In this document: one piece after another, positions 1 through 5,639 of the stretch
Position numbering within the stretch: the first letter of the stretch is position 1
How the letters are laid out: every line of letters starts with the position of its first letter
Source of the DNA: Pseudonocardiales bacterium
GTDB taxonomy: Bacteria; Actinomycetota; Actinomycetes; Mycobacteriales; Pseudonocardiaceae
NCBI GenBank assembly: GCA_025465385.1
Contig: JAODNG010000439.1
Coordinates: forward strand, 1-6,810
Reading direction: 5' to 3'
Length of the DNA: 6,810 nucleotides
Translations under genes and position numbers: made by a program
Notes under the pieces: generated by a model
Database searches by the model: none
What the model was told of the DNA's origin: nothing
The model's input: the letters and a program-made list of their open reading frames with translations, nothing else

Positions 1-18
1 AGACGCCGTTACGTTAGG

Positions 19-234
19 TCACTCAACTACGGCGATCAGGTCGCCCTGTTGTACGACGTCACCCTCCGCGACCGCCAATTTCGAAACAGTTCCTTGGACC
101 TCTGACAGCACCGGGATCTCCATCTTCATCGACTCGAGGATCACCAACGTGTCGCCGTCGGACACCGCGTCGCCTTCGGCGACCACGATCCTCCACACGT
201 TGGCCACCATCTCAGCCCGGATCTCCTCAGTCAT
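19..234 (-). CDS. Small biotin/lipoyl-binding carrier protein (71 aa)
   Basis: The 71-residue product is a single biotinyl/lipoyl attachment domain and nothing else. The attachment motif ESMKMEIP lies at residues 34-41, with Lys37 the expected modified lysine, followed by the second half-barrel (GTVSKLAVAEGDVVQQGDLI). Such stand-alone carriers, for example M. tuberculosis Rv3221c (TB7.3), have this same length. They resemble the carrier domain of biotin-dependent carboxylases, but the enzyme partner of this small protein is not established. The ATG at 232-234 is chosen because a strong ribosome-binding site (GAGGAGGG) lies just upstream at about 240-247 and the protein then matches family length. 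The frame stays open further upstream to 447, but that stretch runs through the bL37 gene on the other strand and looks non-coding. Family assignment is firm; metabolic role is unknown. Confidence 0.93.
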   Translation of the reverse strand: MTEEIRAEMVANVWRIVVAEGDAVSDGDTLVILESMKMEIPVLSEVQGTVSKLAVAEGDVVQQGDLIAVVE

Positions 235-376
235 AGATCGCCCTCCTCGACGCTCGGCTTCATTATCCAACCACGCATAACGCCCCAGGGTGGGCGGCGT
301 GATGGCGCACCGTGACACACTCTCTACGATCGCAACCAAAGCGCCGAAGATCAACCTGTCCGGGGAGGAGGACGTC
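235..376. promoter_or_regulatory. Divergent promoter region between carrier protein and bL37
   Basis: These 142 bases separate two divergently transcribed genes, so promoters for both should lie here. On the plus strand TACGAT (325-330) is a plausible -10 for bL37, about 47 bases before its start, but no good -35 is visible at the right spacing. On the minus strand GATAAT (complement of 262-267) is a plausible -10 for the carrier protein, again without a clear -35. These are eye-matched candidates only. Confidence 0.4.
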
Positions 377-451
377 GTGTCCAAGCGAGGCCGTAAGAAG
401 CGTAGCCGCAAGAAGAACGCCGCCAACCACGGCAAGCGTCCGAACACCTGA
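377..451 (+). CDS. 50S ribosomal protein bL37 (24 aa, AURKAIP1/COX24 family)
   Basis: A 25-codon reading frame starts at GTG and ends at TGA. The product is almost entirely basic: it begins MSKRGRKKRSRKKNAAN and ends NHGKRPNT. This closely matches the tiny protein bL37 seen in mycobacterial 50S subunit structures, which is annotated in genomes as an AURKAIP1/COX24 domain protein; the ANHGKRPN ending is diagnostic. Being so short and starting with GTG, it is easily missed. An excellent ribosome-binding site (GGGGAGGAGG, 362-371) lies five bases before the GTG, which supports translation and fixes the start. The gene stands alone, diverges from the carrier-protein gene, and is followed within a few bases by a strong hairpin. 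Expected role: a structural peptide bound to 23S rRNA in the large subunit. Confidence 0.9.
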   Translation: MSKRGRKKRSRKKNAANHGKRPNT

Positions 452-454
452 GGC

Positions 455-493
455 GCGGTGGGGGCCGTCAGCGCGCTGACCGGCCCCCACCGC
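455..493. terminator. GC-rich hairpin, probable bidirectional terminator
   Basis: A perfect 12-bp stem (GCGGTGGGGGCC at 455-466 with GGCCCCCACCGC at 482-493) encloses a second palindrome, GTCAGCGCGCTGAC (467-480), with one bulged C at 481. The hairpin begins four bases after the bL37 stop and ends 13 bases before the rshA stop on the other strand. It therefore fills the gap between two convergent transcripts. No T-run follows on either side, which is common for actinobacterial terminators. The structure is plain in the sequence; the termination role is inferred from position. Confidence 0.8.
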
Positions 494-506
494 GGCTCAC
501 GTGAGC

Positions 507-869
507 TCAGCTCTCGGTCGACAGCCAGGCGTGGCTTTCGACGGTGGTCGACACTTCCACGATGGAGCCGTCGTTGTCCTGCTGAACAATCACTTCCGCG
601 CCCAGAACGGCTTGGCGCAGCATGATCTCGCGGATCGACGTTCGCAACCTATGCCGCAGCGCGTCGGGTGCGTGGTCACCGCCGCACTTACGCGCCAGCA
701 ATGCCTTGAGATGTTCCTCAAGGCCGAATTCCACCAGACACGGGCCGCACTCGTCGAGATGGCGCCGCAGCAGCTCGCCGCGCTGGTGGTCGCACTCGTT
801 GTCCAGAAACAGCCATAGCTCGGCGAGTACCTCGCTGCAGTCGGTGTCGTGGGGATCTCCACAGCTCAT
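507..869 (-). CDS. rshA: Zinc-binding anti-sigma factor RshA/RsrA (SigH regulator)
   Basis: This 120-aa protein is a ZAS-family anti-sigma factor that binds SigH/SigR in the cytoplasm and releases it on disulfide stress. The ZAS signature HxxxCxxC is at His37, Cys41 and Cys44. Cys3 and Cys11 are also present, at the same numbers as in Streptomyces coelicolor RsrA, whose N-terminus (MSCGEPHETDCSE) is nearly the same as this one (MSCGDPHDTDCSE). In RsrA the Cys11-Cys44 disulfide is the reported trigger and zinc is held by the H/C/C set plus one N-terminal cysteine. Cys26 and Cys62 are extra. The ATG overlaps the sigH stop as ATGA, with GGAGG seven bases upstream, so translation is coupled to sigH at near-equal dose. 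The product is longer than M. tuberculosis RshA (about 101 aa) because of a tail after residue about 85 containing QQDNDGSIVEVSTTVESHAW, which has no assigned function. Confidence 0.95.
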   Translation of the reverse strand: MSCGDPHDTDCSEVLAELWLFLDNECDHQRGELLRRHLDECGPCLVEFGLEEHLKALLARKCGGDHAPDALRHRLRTSIREIMLRQAVLGAEVIVQQDNDGSIVEVSTTVESHAWLSTES

Positions 870-1534
870 GACGCGACCTCCGCATCGCGCAGGAAACCCC
901 GCTCACGGGCCACCCCGGTCAGCATGTCGCGCAGCTGCTTTCGCCCGCGATGTAACCGCGACATCACAGTCCCGATCGGGGTACCCATGATTTCGGCGAT
1001 CTCCTTGTACGCAAAGCCTTCAACGTCGGCCAGGTAGACGGCCATCCGGAAGTCCTCCGCCAGCTGGCTCAGGGCATCCTTGACGTCGGAGTCCGGCAAC
1101 TGGTCGAGCGCATCCATCTCCGCCGAGCGCAGACCCGCCGAGGTGTGTTGAGCAGCCTGAGCCAGCTGCCAGTCGGTGATCTCCTCAGTGGGTTGCGCCA
1201 CCGGCTGGCGCTGCCGCTTGCGGTAACCGTTGATATAGGTGTTGGTGAGGATGCGGTACAGCCATGCCCTGAGGTTGGTGCCAGCCCGGAAGGATGCGAA
1301 GGCGCCGTAAGCCTTGAGGTAGGTCTCCTGCACGAGATCCTCGGCATCGGCCGGGTTACGGGTCATCCGCAGCGCGGCTGCGTAGAGCTGGTCGAGCAAA
1401 GGCATGGCATCACGCTCGAAGCGCGCGGTGCGCTGCTCCGGGGTCTCCTCCTGGACGCCCTGATCCTCGGCACGTTGGTCGGAGCTGTCCGTCGGCACCG
1501 GCTCCTCACCTATGACCGTAGGGCGGCCTGGCAC
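866..1534 (-). CDS. sigH: ECF sigma factor SigH/SigR (thiol-oxidative stress)
   Basis: The 222-aa product is a group-4 (ECF) sigma factor very close to mycobacterial SigH. Residues 36-110 are region 2 (TARFERDAMPLLDQLYAAAL, then RMTRNPADAEDLVQETYLKA and the -10-binding WLYRILTNTYINGYRK). Residues about 150-205 are region 4, with the helix-turn-helix YKEIAEIMGTPIGTVMSRLH. It directs transcription of thioredoxin, thiol-redox and proteostasis genes from GGAAT-N18-GTT promoters. The GTG at 1532-1534 is chosen because AAAGGA lies five bases upstream. A GTG at 1496-1498 is possible but its AGGAG is only three bases away. The frame is open well upstream: the next start is an ATG at 1631-1633, giving a form 33 residues longer. 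rshA follows with a 4-base overlap. Identity is very sure; the exact start is less so. Confidence 0.95.
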   Translation of the reverse strand: MPGRPTVIGEEPVPTDSSDQRAEDQGVQEETPEQRTARFERDAMPLLDQLYAAALRMTRNPADAEDLVQETYLKAYGAFASFRAGTNLRAWLYRILTNTYINGYRKRQRQPVAQPTEEITDWQLAQAAQHTSAGLRSAEMDALDQLPDSDVKDALSQLAEDFRMAVYLADVEGFAYKEIAEIMGTPIGTVMSRLHRGRKQLRDMLTGVARERGFLRDAEVAS

Positions 1535-1772
1535 GGTAGTCCTTTCGCAGCGTGGTTGCGCAAGACTGGATTCGGGCGGGCTGGGCTGCGCGGGTTCTAT
1601 ACCGTCGGCTTGCACCACTCCGACCACCCCCATGCCCCGATATGCATTGGTGGTCGAGGGTACGCGCCAACCGGGCGTCCGGCCCAGCGAACCGGACCTG
1701 TGTTTCGTGGGTCGGCGCTGCTGCGCTGACCGGTAGTGGGCCTGTTGGGCTGTTGGTACCACGGGGCAGAGC
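1535..1772 (-). other. sigH 5' leader with open in-frame N-terminal extension
   Basis: This stretch lies between the predicted transcription start (near 1765) and the chosen sigH start. It has no stop codon in the sigH frame. The first in-frame ATG/GTG/TTG within the predicted transcript is the ATG at 1631-1633, followed by in-frame GTGs at 1625-1627, 1616-1618 and 1613-1615. The extension would read MGVVGVVQADGIEPAQ and continue for 33 residues to the chosen start; only a weak CGGGG lies ahead of that ATG. TATAGA (complement of 1596-1601) could be the -10 of a proximal housekeeping promoter, but no good -35 was found. No separate gene or RNA gene is evident here. Confidence 0.4.
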
Positions 1773-1798
1773 AACGCCGCAGCTGGCGTCGACATTCC
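1773..1798 (-). promoter_or_regulatory. SigH/SigR-type autoregulatory promoter (GGAAT-N18-GTT)
   Basis: On the minus strand GGAAT (complement of 1794-1798) is followed after exactly 18 bases by GTT (complement of 1773-1775), with a G next. This is the full Streptomyces sigma-R consensus GGAAT-N18-GTT(G), and SigH promoters of mycobacteria are close to it. It lies 240-260 bases upstream of the sigH start and points at it. sigR/sigH operons are known to be positively autoregulated from such a promoter. The motif match is seen directly; function is inferred and strongly backed by position. Confidence 0.85.
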
Positions 1799-1800
1799 AG

Positions 1801-1851
1801 CATGATCGCCGTTTGGGTGTCAGGCGACACGACAGCCAGATCATGATCGCC
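1801..1851 (-). repeat. Pair of 10-bp direct repeats upstream of sigH promoter
   Basis: CATGATCGCC occurs at 1801-1810 and again at 1842-1851 (GGCGATCATG on the minus strand), 41 bases apart, about four helical turns. The proximal copy begins three bases upstream of the GGAAT element of the sigH promoter. The distal copy covers the last codons and stop of the hydrolase gene. They could be binding sites for a regulator of sigH, but no known factor is recognised and chance is possible. Confidence 0.35.
1817..1830. other. Small perfect hairpin between hydrolase stop and sigH promoter
   Basis: GTGTC and GACAC (1817-1821, 1826-1830) form a 5-bp stem with a 4-base loop, eleven bases after the hydrolase stop and just upstream of the sigH promoter. 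It is too short and lacks a T-run, so at most it is a weak terminator for the hydrolase transcript. It may equally be an operator-like palindrome or chance. Confidence 0.25.
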
Positions 1852-2464
1852 GCTGTAACCACTGCGCCACGGCGCGTTCCACCGCTGCGGGATCTGCCTT
1901 GAGCGAGTGGTCCCCGGGCAACAACACGACCTCGCGGCCGGCCGCGGGTTCCGGACGACCGAAGGGATCCCGCTCGCCCTGCACAACAAGCACCGGCACG
2001 TCGACCCCGTCCAGCTCATCCATCCGGCTGCGCTCCGGGCGCCCCGGTGGGTGCACCGGGAAGGCCAGGCACAACACCGCTACCGCACCCCCCGCTGCCG
2101 CGGTGCGGCACGCCACCCTGGCGCCCGACGAACGGCCCCCGAAGATCAGCGGCAGGCCGGCGAACACCGCGTCCGACAGATGGTTCGCAACGGCCAGCCA
2201 CGCCCCGTCGAGCTGCTTGGCCGGTGCCGGGGCGCGCCGCCCGGCGACCCGGTAGGGCTGCGTGACCAGCGCGACGTGCATCCCCGCGGCGGTCGCCGCC
2301 GTGGTGGCGGCCACCAGGTCGGGAGCGTCGGTGGAGCCGCCCGCGCCGTGCCCGAGAAGCAACACCGCGCCAGGCCCGAACGGCGGCTCCTGCAGGCCGT
2401 GCAGCTCGATGAATGCCGGACCGGATGGCGTCGGGACAGTCAGCCCAGTCACCCGCGCAGTCAC
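1841..2464 (-). CDS. Alpha/beta hydrolase, KANL3/Tex30-like family
   Basis: The 207-aa product has the layout of a small dienelactone-hydrolase-like alpha/beta hydrolase of the KANL3/Tex30 type. The oxyanion-loop motif GHGAGG is at 38-43. The nucleophile elbow GRSSG is at 110-114 (Ser112), inside GGRSSGAR as in this family's GGRSxGxR pattern. The acid is probably Asp166 (QGERDPFG) and the base His186 (PGDHSLK), so the catalytic triad looks complete. No signal peptide or membrane segment is seen, so it should be cytoplasmic. Substrate is unknown. The start is a GTG overlapping the SRAP stop as GTGA, with no clear ribosome-binding site, so translation is likely coupled to the SRAP gene. The end lies 43 bases upstream of the sigH promoter. 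Confidence 0.85.
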   Translation of the reverse strand: MTARVTGLTVPTPSGPAFIELHGLQEPPFGPGAVLLLGHGAGGSTDAPDLVAATTAATAAGMHVALVTQPYRVAGRRAPAPAKQLDGAWLAVANHLSDAVFAGLPLIFGGRSSGARVACRTAAAGGAVAVLCLAFPVHPPGRPERSRMDELDGVDVPVLVVQGERDPFGRPEPAAGREVVLLPGDHSLKADPAAVERAVAQWLQRRS

Positions 2465-3216
2465 CGGATTTGATCGAGATCCAGCAGCGCCGGCTGCTCC
2501 GGCTCGACCCGTTGGACCAACTCAGGACCGTCCTGCTGGACGTGGTTCACCGCCGTGGAGACCGGTCGCAACTCCAGCCCGTGGACCAGATCCGTCGACG
2601 GCGGCGCGAGCAGCTGCCCGGGATGGTCGGAATCCGGATCGAGCCACGCCTGCCACGCCTCAATGGGCAGAATCAGCGGCATCCGGTCGTGAATCTCGGC
2701 GAGCGGACCTACCGCCTCGGTGGTCAGCACCGCGCAGGTCACCAGAGGGAGCGCTGGGTCGTCCGGGCGCCGCCACGTCGACCACAATCCGGCCAGAGCC
2801 AGCCCAGCGCCGTCCGCCCGGGTGATGAAAAACGGCTGCTTATGCTCACCGCCCCGCTGCCACTCATACCAACCGTCGGCGGGTAGCAGGCAGCGCCGCC
2901 TGGCCACCGCGTCGCGGAACGCGGGCTTGCCAGCCGCGGTCTCGGCCCGAGCATTGATCAACCGGGAGCCAACCGCCGGATCCTTGGCCCAATGCGGCAC
3001 CAGTCCCCAGCGCATCACCCGGATACTGCGCACTGACCGATCCGGATCGGGGACGCCCTGTGGATCGCGCGGATGCCGGGTCACCACCGACAACACCGGG
3101 GTGGTCGGCGCGACGTTGTAGTGCGCCCCTGGTGCCCCGCCATCTGTTGCGTCCACAGCATCGAAGTCGACGGCCAGCGTCGCGGGATCCCGGGTCGAGG
3201 CGTATCTACCGCACAT
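2461..3216 (-). CDS. SOS response-associated peptidase (SRAP; YedK/HMCES family)
   Basis: SRAP proteins form a stable thiazolidine crosslink with abasic sites in single-stranded DNA, shielding them from strand breakage. All key features are present in this 251-aa protein. Cys2 is exposed after Met removal (MCGRYAS). Others are YNVAPTTP (33-40), INARAET (87-93, Asn88 and Glu92), RRRCLLPADGWYEW (106-119, Glu118) and IHDRMPLILP (175-184, His176). The start is fixed by Cys2: only the ATG at 3214-3216 puts the cysteine at position 2, although the frame is open much further upstream across aroA on the other strand. It diverges from aroA across 52 bases and overlaps the hydrolase gene downstream by four. 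E. coli yedK is the best-known bacterial member. Identity is firm. Confidence 0.95.
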   Translation of the reverse strand: MCGRYASTRDPATLAVDFDAVDATDGGAPGAHYNVAPTTPVLSVVTRHPRDPQGVPDPDRSVRSIRVMRWGLVPHWAKDPAVGSRLINARAETAAGKPAFRDAVARRRCLLPADGWYEWQRGGEHKQPFFITRADGAGLALAGLWSTWRRPDDPALPLVTCAVLTTEAVGPLAEIHDRMPLILPIEAWQAWLDPDSDHPGQLLAPPSTDLVHGLELRPVSTAVNHVQQDGPELVQRVEPEQPALLDLDQIR

Positions 3217-3268
3217 AGCGTCATCGTGGCACGACCAGTACACCGGCCGGGTACGCAATGATGGCACC
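3217..3268. promoter_or_regulatory. Short divergent intergenic region between SRAP gene and aroA
   Basis: Only 52 bases separate the two start codons, so the two promoters must overlap or lie partly in the neighbouring genes. No convincing -35/-10 pair is visible on either strand and neither start has a good ribosome-binding site, which would fit leaderless or short-leader transcripts. A five-codon frame (ATG ATG GCA CCA TGA, 3258-3272) runs into the aroA start, its TGA overlapping the aroA ATG. Confidence 0.35.
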
Positions 3269-4564
3269 ATGACGACTGTCACTGCGCCGCCGTGGCCCGC
3301 GCCGTTGGCGCGCGGACCGGTGCGAGCCACCGTCACCGTGCCGGGATCGAAGTCGATCACGAACCGGGCGCTGCTGCTCGCCGCGCTGGCCGGCACCGGC
3401 AGCAGCATCCGGGGAGCGCTGCGCAGCCGGGACACCGATCTCATGGTCGGTGCGCTGGGCGCCTTGGGAGTGCCCATTTCATGCGCGCCGACCGGCGAGC
3501 TGGACGTGGCGGCACACAGCGGGCTGCGGGGCGGCGCCACGGTGGACTGCGGGCTGGCCGGCACCGTGATGCGGTTCGTCCCGCCACTGGCAGCGCTGGC
3601 CGACGGTCCGGTGCGCTTCGACGGCGACGAGCGGGCCCGGCAGCGACCGATGAGCGCGGTGCTGGCTGCGTTGCGCGCGCTGGGCTGCCGGATCGACGGG
3701 GACACGTTGCCGTTCGTGCTGCACGGCGTGCCTGGCCGGCCTGGCGGTGAGGTGCGGATCGACGCGTCAAGCTCCTCACAGTTCGTCTCCGGATTGCTGC
3801 TCTCCGCGGCCGGGTACGGCGGCGGGATGACCGTCCGTCACCACGGCCCCCCGGTACCCTCCCGGCCGCATATCGAGATGACCGTGCAGATGCTCGTCGA
3901 CCGGGGAGTCGACGTGGACACCGACGGCGCGACGTGGTGGGCGGTGCCACCGGGCCCGATCGCGGGCGGCGACCATGACGTCGAGCCGGACCTGTCCAAT
4001 GCGACGGTCTTCCTGGCGGCGGCCGCGGTCACCGGAGGGCAGGTCACCGTGCCGGGCTGGCCCCAACGCACCACCCAGGCCGGTGACGCGATCCGCTGCC
4101 TGCTTGCCGAGATGGGCTGCGAGGTGGACTTCCACGAGCGCGGGTTGACCGTCTCCGGTCCCGATCGGCTCGGGGGCGTGGACGCAGACCTGCACGACGT
4201 CGGGGAACTCACCCCCACGATAGCGGCGCTGGCGGCGCTGGCCAGCGGGCCTTCCCGGCTGCGCGGCATCGCCCACCTGCGCGGGCATGAGACCGACCGG
4301 CTGGCCGCGCTGGCCTCCGAGATCGCGGCCTTGGGCGGCGACGTGCGGGAGACGCCCGACGGCCTGGAGATCCACCCGCGGCCGTTGCGTGCGGAGCGTG
4401 GCCGGCTCTGGGGCGCCTACGCCGATCACCGGATGGCCACCGCAGGCGCGATCCTCGGCTTGGTGGTGGCGGGGATCGCTGTCGACGACATTGCCGCAAC
4501 AACCAAGACGCTGCCGGATTTTCCGGCTCGCTGGTTGACGATGCTAGCTAGTGGTGCGGGCTGA
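3269..4564 (+). CDS. aroA: 3-phosphoshikimate 1-carboxyvinyltransferase (EPSP synthase)
   Basis: EPSP synthase joins phosphoenolpyruvate to shikimate-3-phosphate, the sixth step of the shikimate pathway to chorismate. The 431-aa product has normal family length and all main motifs in order: PGSKSITNR (25-33), GLAGTVMRF (95-103), RQRPMSAVL (124-132), SSSSQFVSG (167-175), DLSNATVFLAAA (241-252), GELTP (312-316), RGHETDR (338-344), YADHRMATAG (384-393) and TTKTLPDFP (411-419). The loop that reads (P)DMxPT in E. coli is VGELTPT here; the M. tuberculosis enzyme also has GELTP, so this is a lineage trait and not a defect. The ATG at 3269 gives the expected N-terminus, although no clear ribosome-binding site precedes it. 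rsgA follows directly and appears to overlap the aroA stop. Confidence 0.97.
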   Translation: MTTVTAPPWPAPLARGPVRATVTVPGSKSITNRALLLAALAGTGSSIRGALRSRDTDLMVGALGALGVPISCAPTGELDVAAHSGLRGGATVDCGLAGTVMRFVPPLAALADGPVRFDGDERARQRPMSAVLAALRALGCRIDGDTLPFVLHGVPGRPGGEVRIDASSSSQFVSGLLLSAAGYGGGMTVRHHGPPVPSRPHIEMTVQMLVDRGVDVDTDGATWWAVPPGPIAGGDHDVEPDLSNATVFLAAAAVTGGQVTVPGWPQRTTQAGDAIRCLLAEMGCEVDFHERGLTVSGPDRLGGVDADLHDVGELTPTIAALAALASGPSRLRGIAHLRGHETDRLAALASEIAALGGDVRETPDGLEIHPRPLRAERGRLWGAYADHRMATAGAILGLVVAGIAVDDIAATTKTLPDFPARWLTMLASGAG

Positions 4565-5559
4565 GCCGGCCCGGTAGCCGCGGCGGTCACAGCCTCGACG
4601 AAACCGACGTCCGGGTCCGGCCTGGGCGGCGCGGTTCGCGGCCCCGCACCAAACGCCGCCCCGAACATGCCGACGCCATCGGCGCGATGGTCGTGGCGGT
4701 GGACCGCGGCCGGTGGACCTGCGCGCCCGATGATGATCCGACCGCCCGGGTGACGGCCATGCGGGCCCGGGAGCTCGGGCGCACCCCGGTGGTGGTGGGT
4801 GACCAGGTGGGGCTGGTCGGCGAGGTCAGCGGCGCACCCGACGGGCTGGCCCGGATCGTCCGGGTCGCCGAGCGGACCAGCGTGCTTCGCCGCACAGCCG
4901 ACGACGGCGACCCCTATGAGCGGATCGTGGTGGCCAACGCCGAGCAGCTACTCATCGTCGCCTCGCTGGCCGACCCGCCGCCGCGGACCGGGCTGATCGA
5001 CCGCTGCCTGGTAGCGGGTTTCGCCGGCGGGTTAACACCGGTGCTGTGCCTGACCAAGCGTGACCTCGCCGCGCCGGACGCAGTCTTGGAGCGCTACGCC
5101 GCGCTGGACATCCCCGCTCTGGTCACCTCCCCGGAGACCGGGGTGGACGCGGTGCGAGCACGGCTTGCGGGTCGGATCTCGGTCCTCGTCGGACACTCCG
5201 GAGTGGGCAAATCGACGCTGGTGAACCGGCTGGTACCGGACGCTTTGCGGGCCACCGGGGCGGTCAGCGGAGTAGGTAAGGGACGGCACACCTCCAGCTC
5301 CGCCGTAGCGCTGCCGCTGCCCGGCGGTGGGTGGGTGGTGGACACCCCGGGGATCCGTTCCTTCGGCCTGGCGCACGTGACGCCCGACGATGTTGTCCGC
5401 GCCTTCGCCGACCTGGCCAAGGCGATCGAGAACTGCCCCCGAGGTTGCACCCACCTCGGCCCCCCCGCCGACCCGGAGTGCGCGCTCGACGATCTTGACG
5501 GCCCCGCCCACCGCCGGGCGATGTCCGTGCGAGAGCTGCTCACCGCGCTCGCCGACTGA
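4561..5559 (+). CDS. rsgA: Ribosome small-subunit-dependent GTPase A, apparent CTG start
   Basis: RsgA is a circularly permuted GTPase that helps late maturation of the 30S subunit. Numbered from the ATG at 4687, the permuted order is clear: G4 TKRD (123-126), G1 GHSGVGKST (169-177), G2 GRHTSSS (199-205), G3 DTPG (219-222). The C-terminal zinc site is Cys250, Cys254, His256, Cys265. The OB-fold lies before G4. The start is unusual. Upstream of 4687 the frame encodes LDETDVRVRPGRRGSRPRTK and RRPEHADA, which match the mycobacterial RsgA N-terminus (DESDVRVRPGRSSRPRTK, RPEHADA). That segment is bounded by a TAG at 4549-4551 and contains no ATG, GTG or TTG; the only NTG is CTG at 4561, overlapping the aroA stop as CTGA. 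Starting there gives 332 aa, against about 330 in M. tuberculosis. The conservative alternative is 4687-5559 (290 aa). Confidence 0.9.
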   Translation: MSRPGSRGGHSLDETDVRVRPGRRGSRPRTKRRPEHADAIGAMVVAVDRGRWTCAPDDDPTARVTAMRARELGRTPVVVGDQVGLVGEVSGAPDGLARIVRVAERTSVLRRTADDGDPYERIVVANAEQLLIVASLADPPPRTGLIDRCLVAGFAGGLTPVLCLTKRDLAAPDAVLERYAALDIPALVTSPETGVDAVRARLAGRISVLVGHSGVGKSTLVNRLVPDALRATGAVSGVGKGRHTSSSAVALPLPGGGWVVDTPGIRSFGLAHVTPDDVVRAFADLAKAIENCPRGCTHLGPPADPECALDDLDGPAHRRAMSVRELLTALAD

Positions 5560-5639
5560 TCGCGCACCGATTAACCGACTACCTGCTCCCCAACTCGCTC
5601 ACCCTCCATAATCATGTGTGGGTAGGTGTGATCAGTCGG
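5552..5639. repeat. 10-bp inverted repeat across the rsgA/pruA junction
   Basis: CCGACTGATC (5552-5561, over the rsgA stop) is the exact reverse complement of GATCAGTCGG (5630-5639, in the pruA 3' end). The arms are 68 bases apart. A long-loop structure could form in either convergent transcript, but the spacing is poor for a terminator. The 11 bases between the two stop codons hold no hairpin of their own. Confidence 0.25.

Noticed and set aside
235..447. N-terminal extension of the carrier protein to 142 aa.
   Set aside because: The added sequence is antisense to bL37 and unlike any carrier protein; the ATG at 232-234 has a strong ribosome-binding site and gives the family length.
1145..1902. 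Plus-strand frames (194 and 116 aa) across sigH and its leader.
   Set aside because: They mirror the sigH gene and leader, show no recognisable domains, and have no convincing ribosome-binding site.
2461..3705. Extension of the SRAP frame upstream into a 414-aa protein.
   Set aside because: The extra part lies antisense to aroA, has no family resemblance, and would bury the catalytic cysteine, which must be residue 2.
4201..4230. Apparent loss of an active-site Asp in EPSP synthase (VGELTPT in place of the E. coli-type D-loop).
   Set aside because: M. tuberculosis AroA has the same GELTP motif, so this is a lineage feature, not a defect.
3292..4429. Several long frames antisense to, or out of frame with, aroA.
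   Set aside because: They are Arg/Ala/Pro-rich, show no domains, and are expected from high-GC third codon positions in the aroA frame.
5552..5639. 10-bp inverted repeat as a terminator for rsgA or pruA.
   Set aside because: Arms are 68 bases apart and lie in coding sequence, so a compact terminator hairpin cannot form; kept only as a low-confidence repeat.
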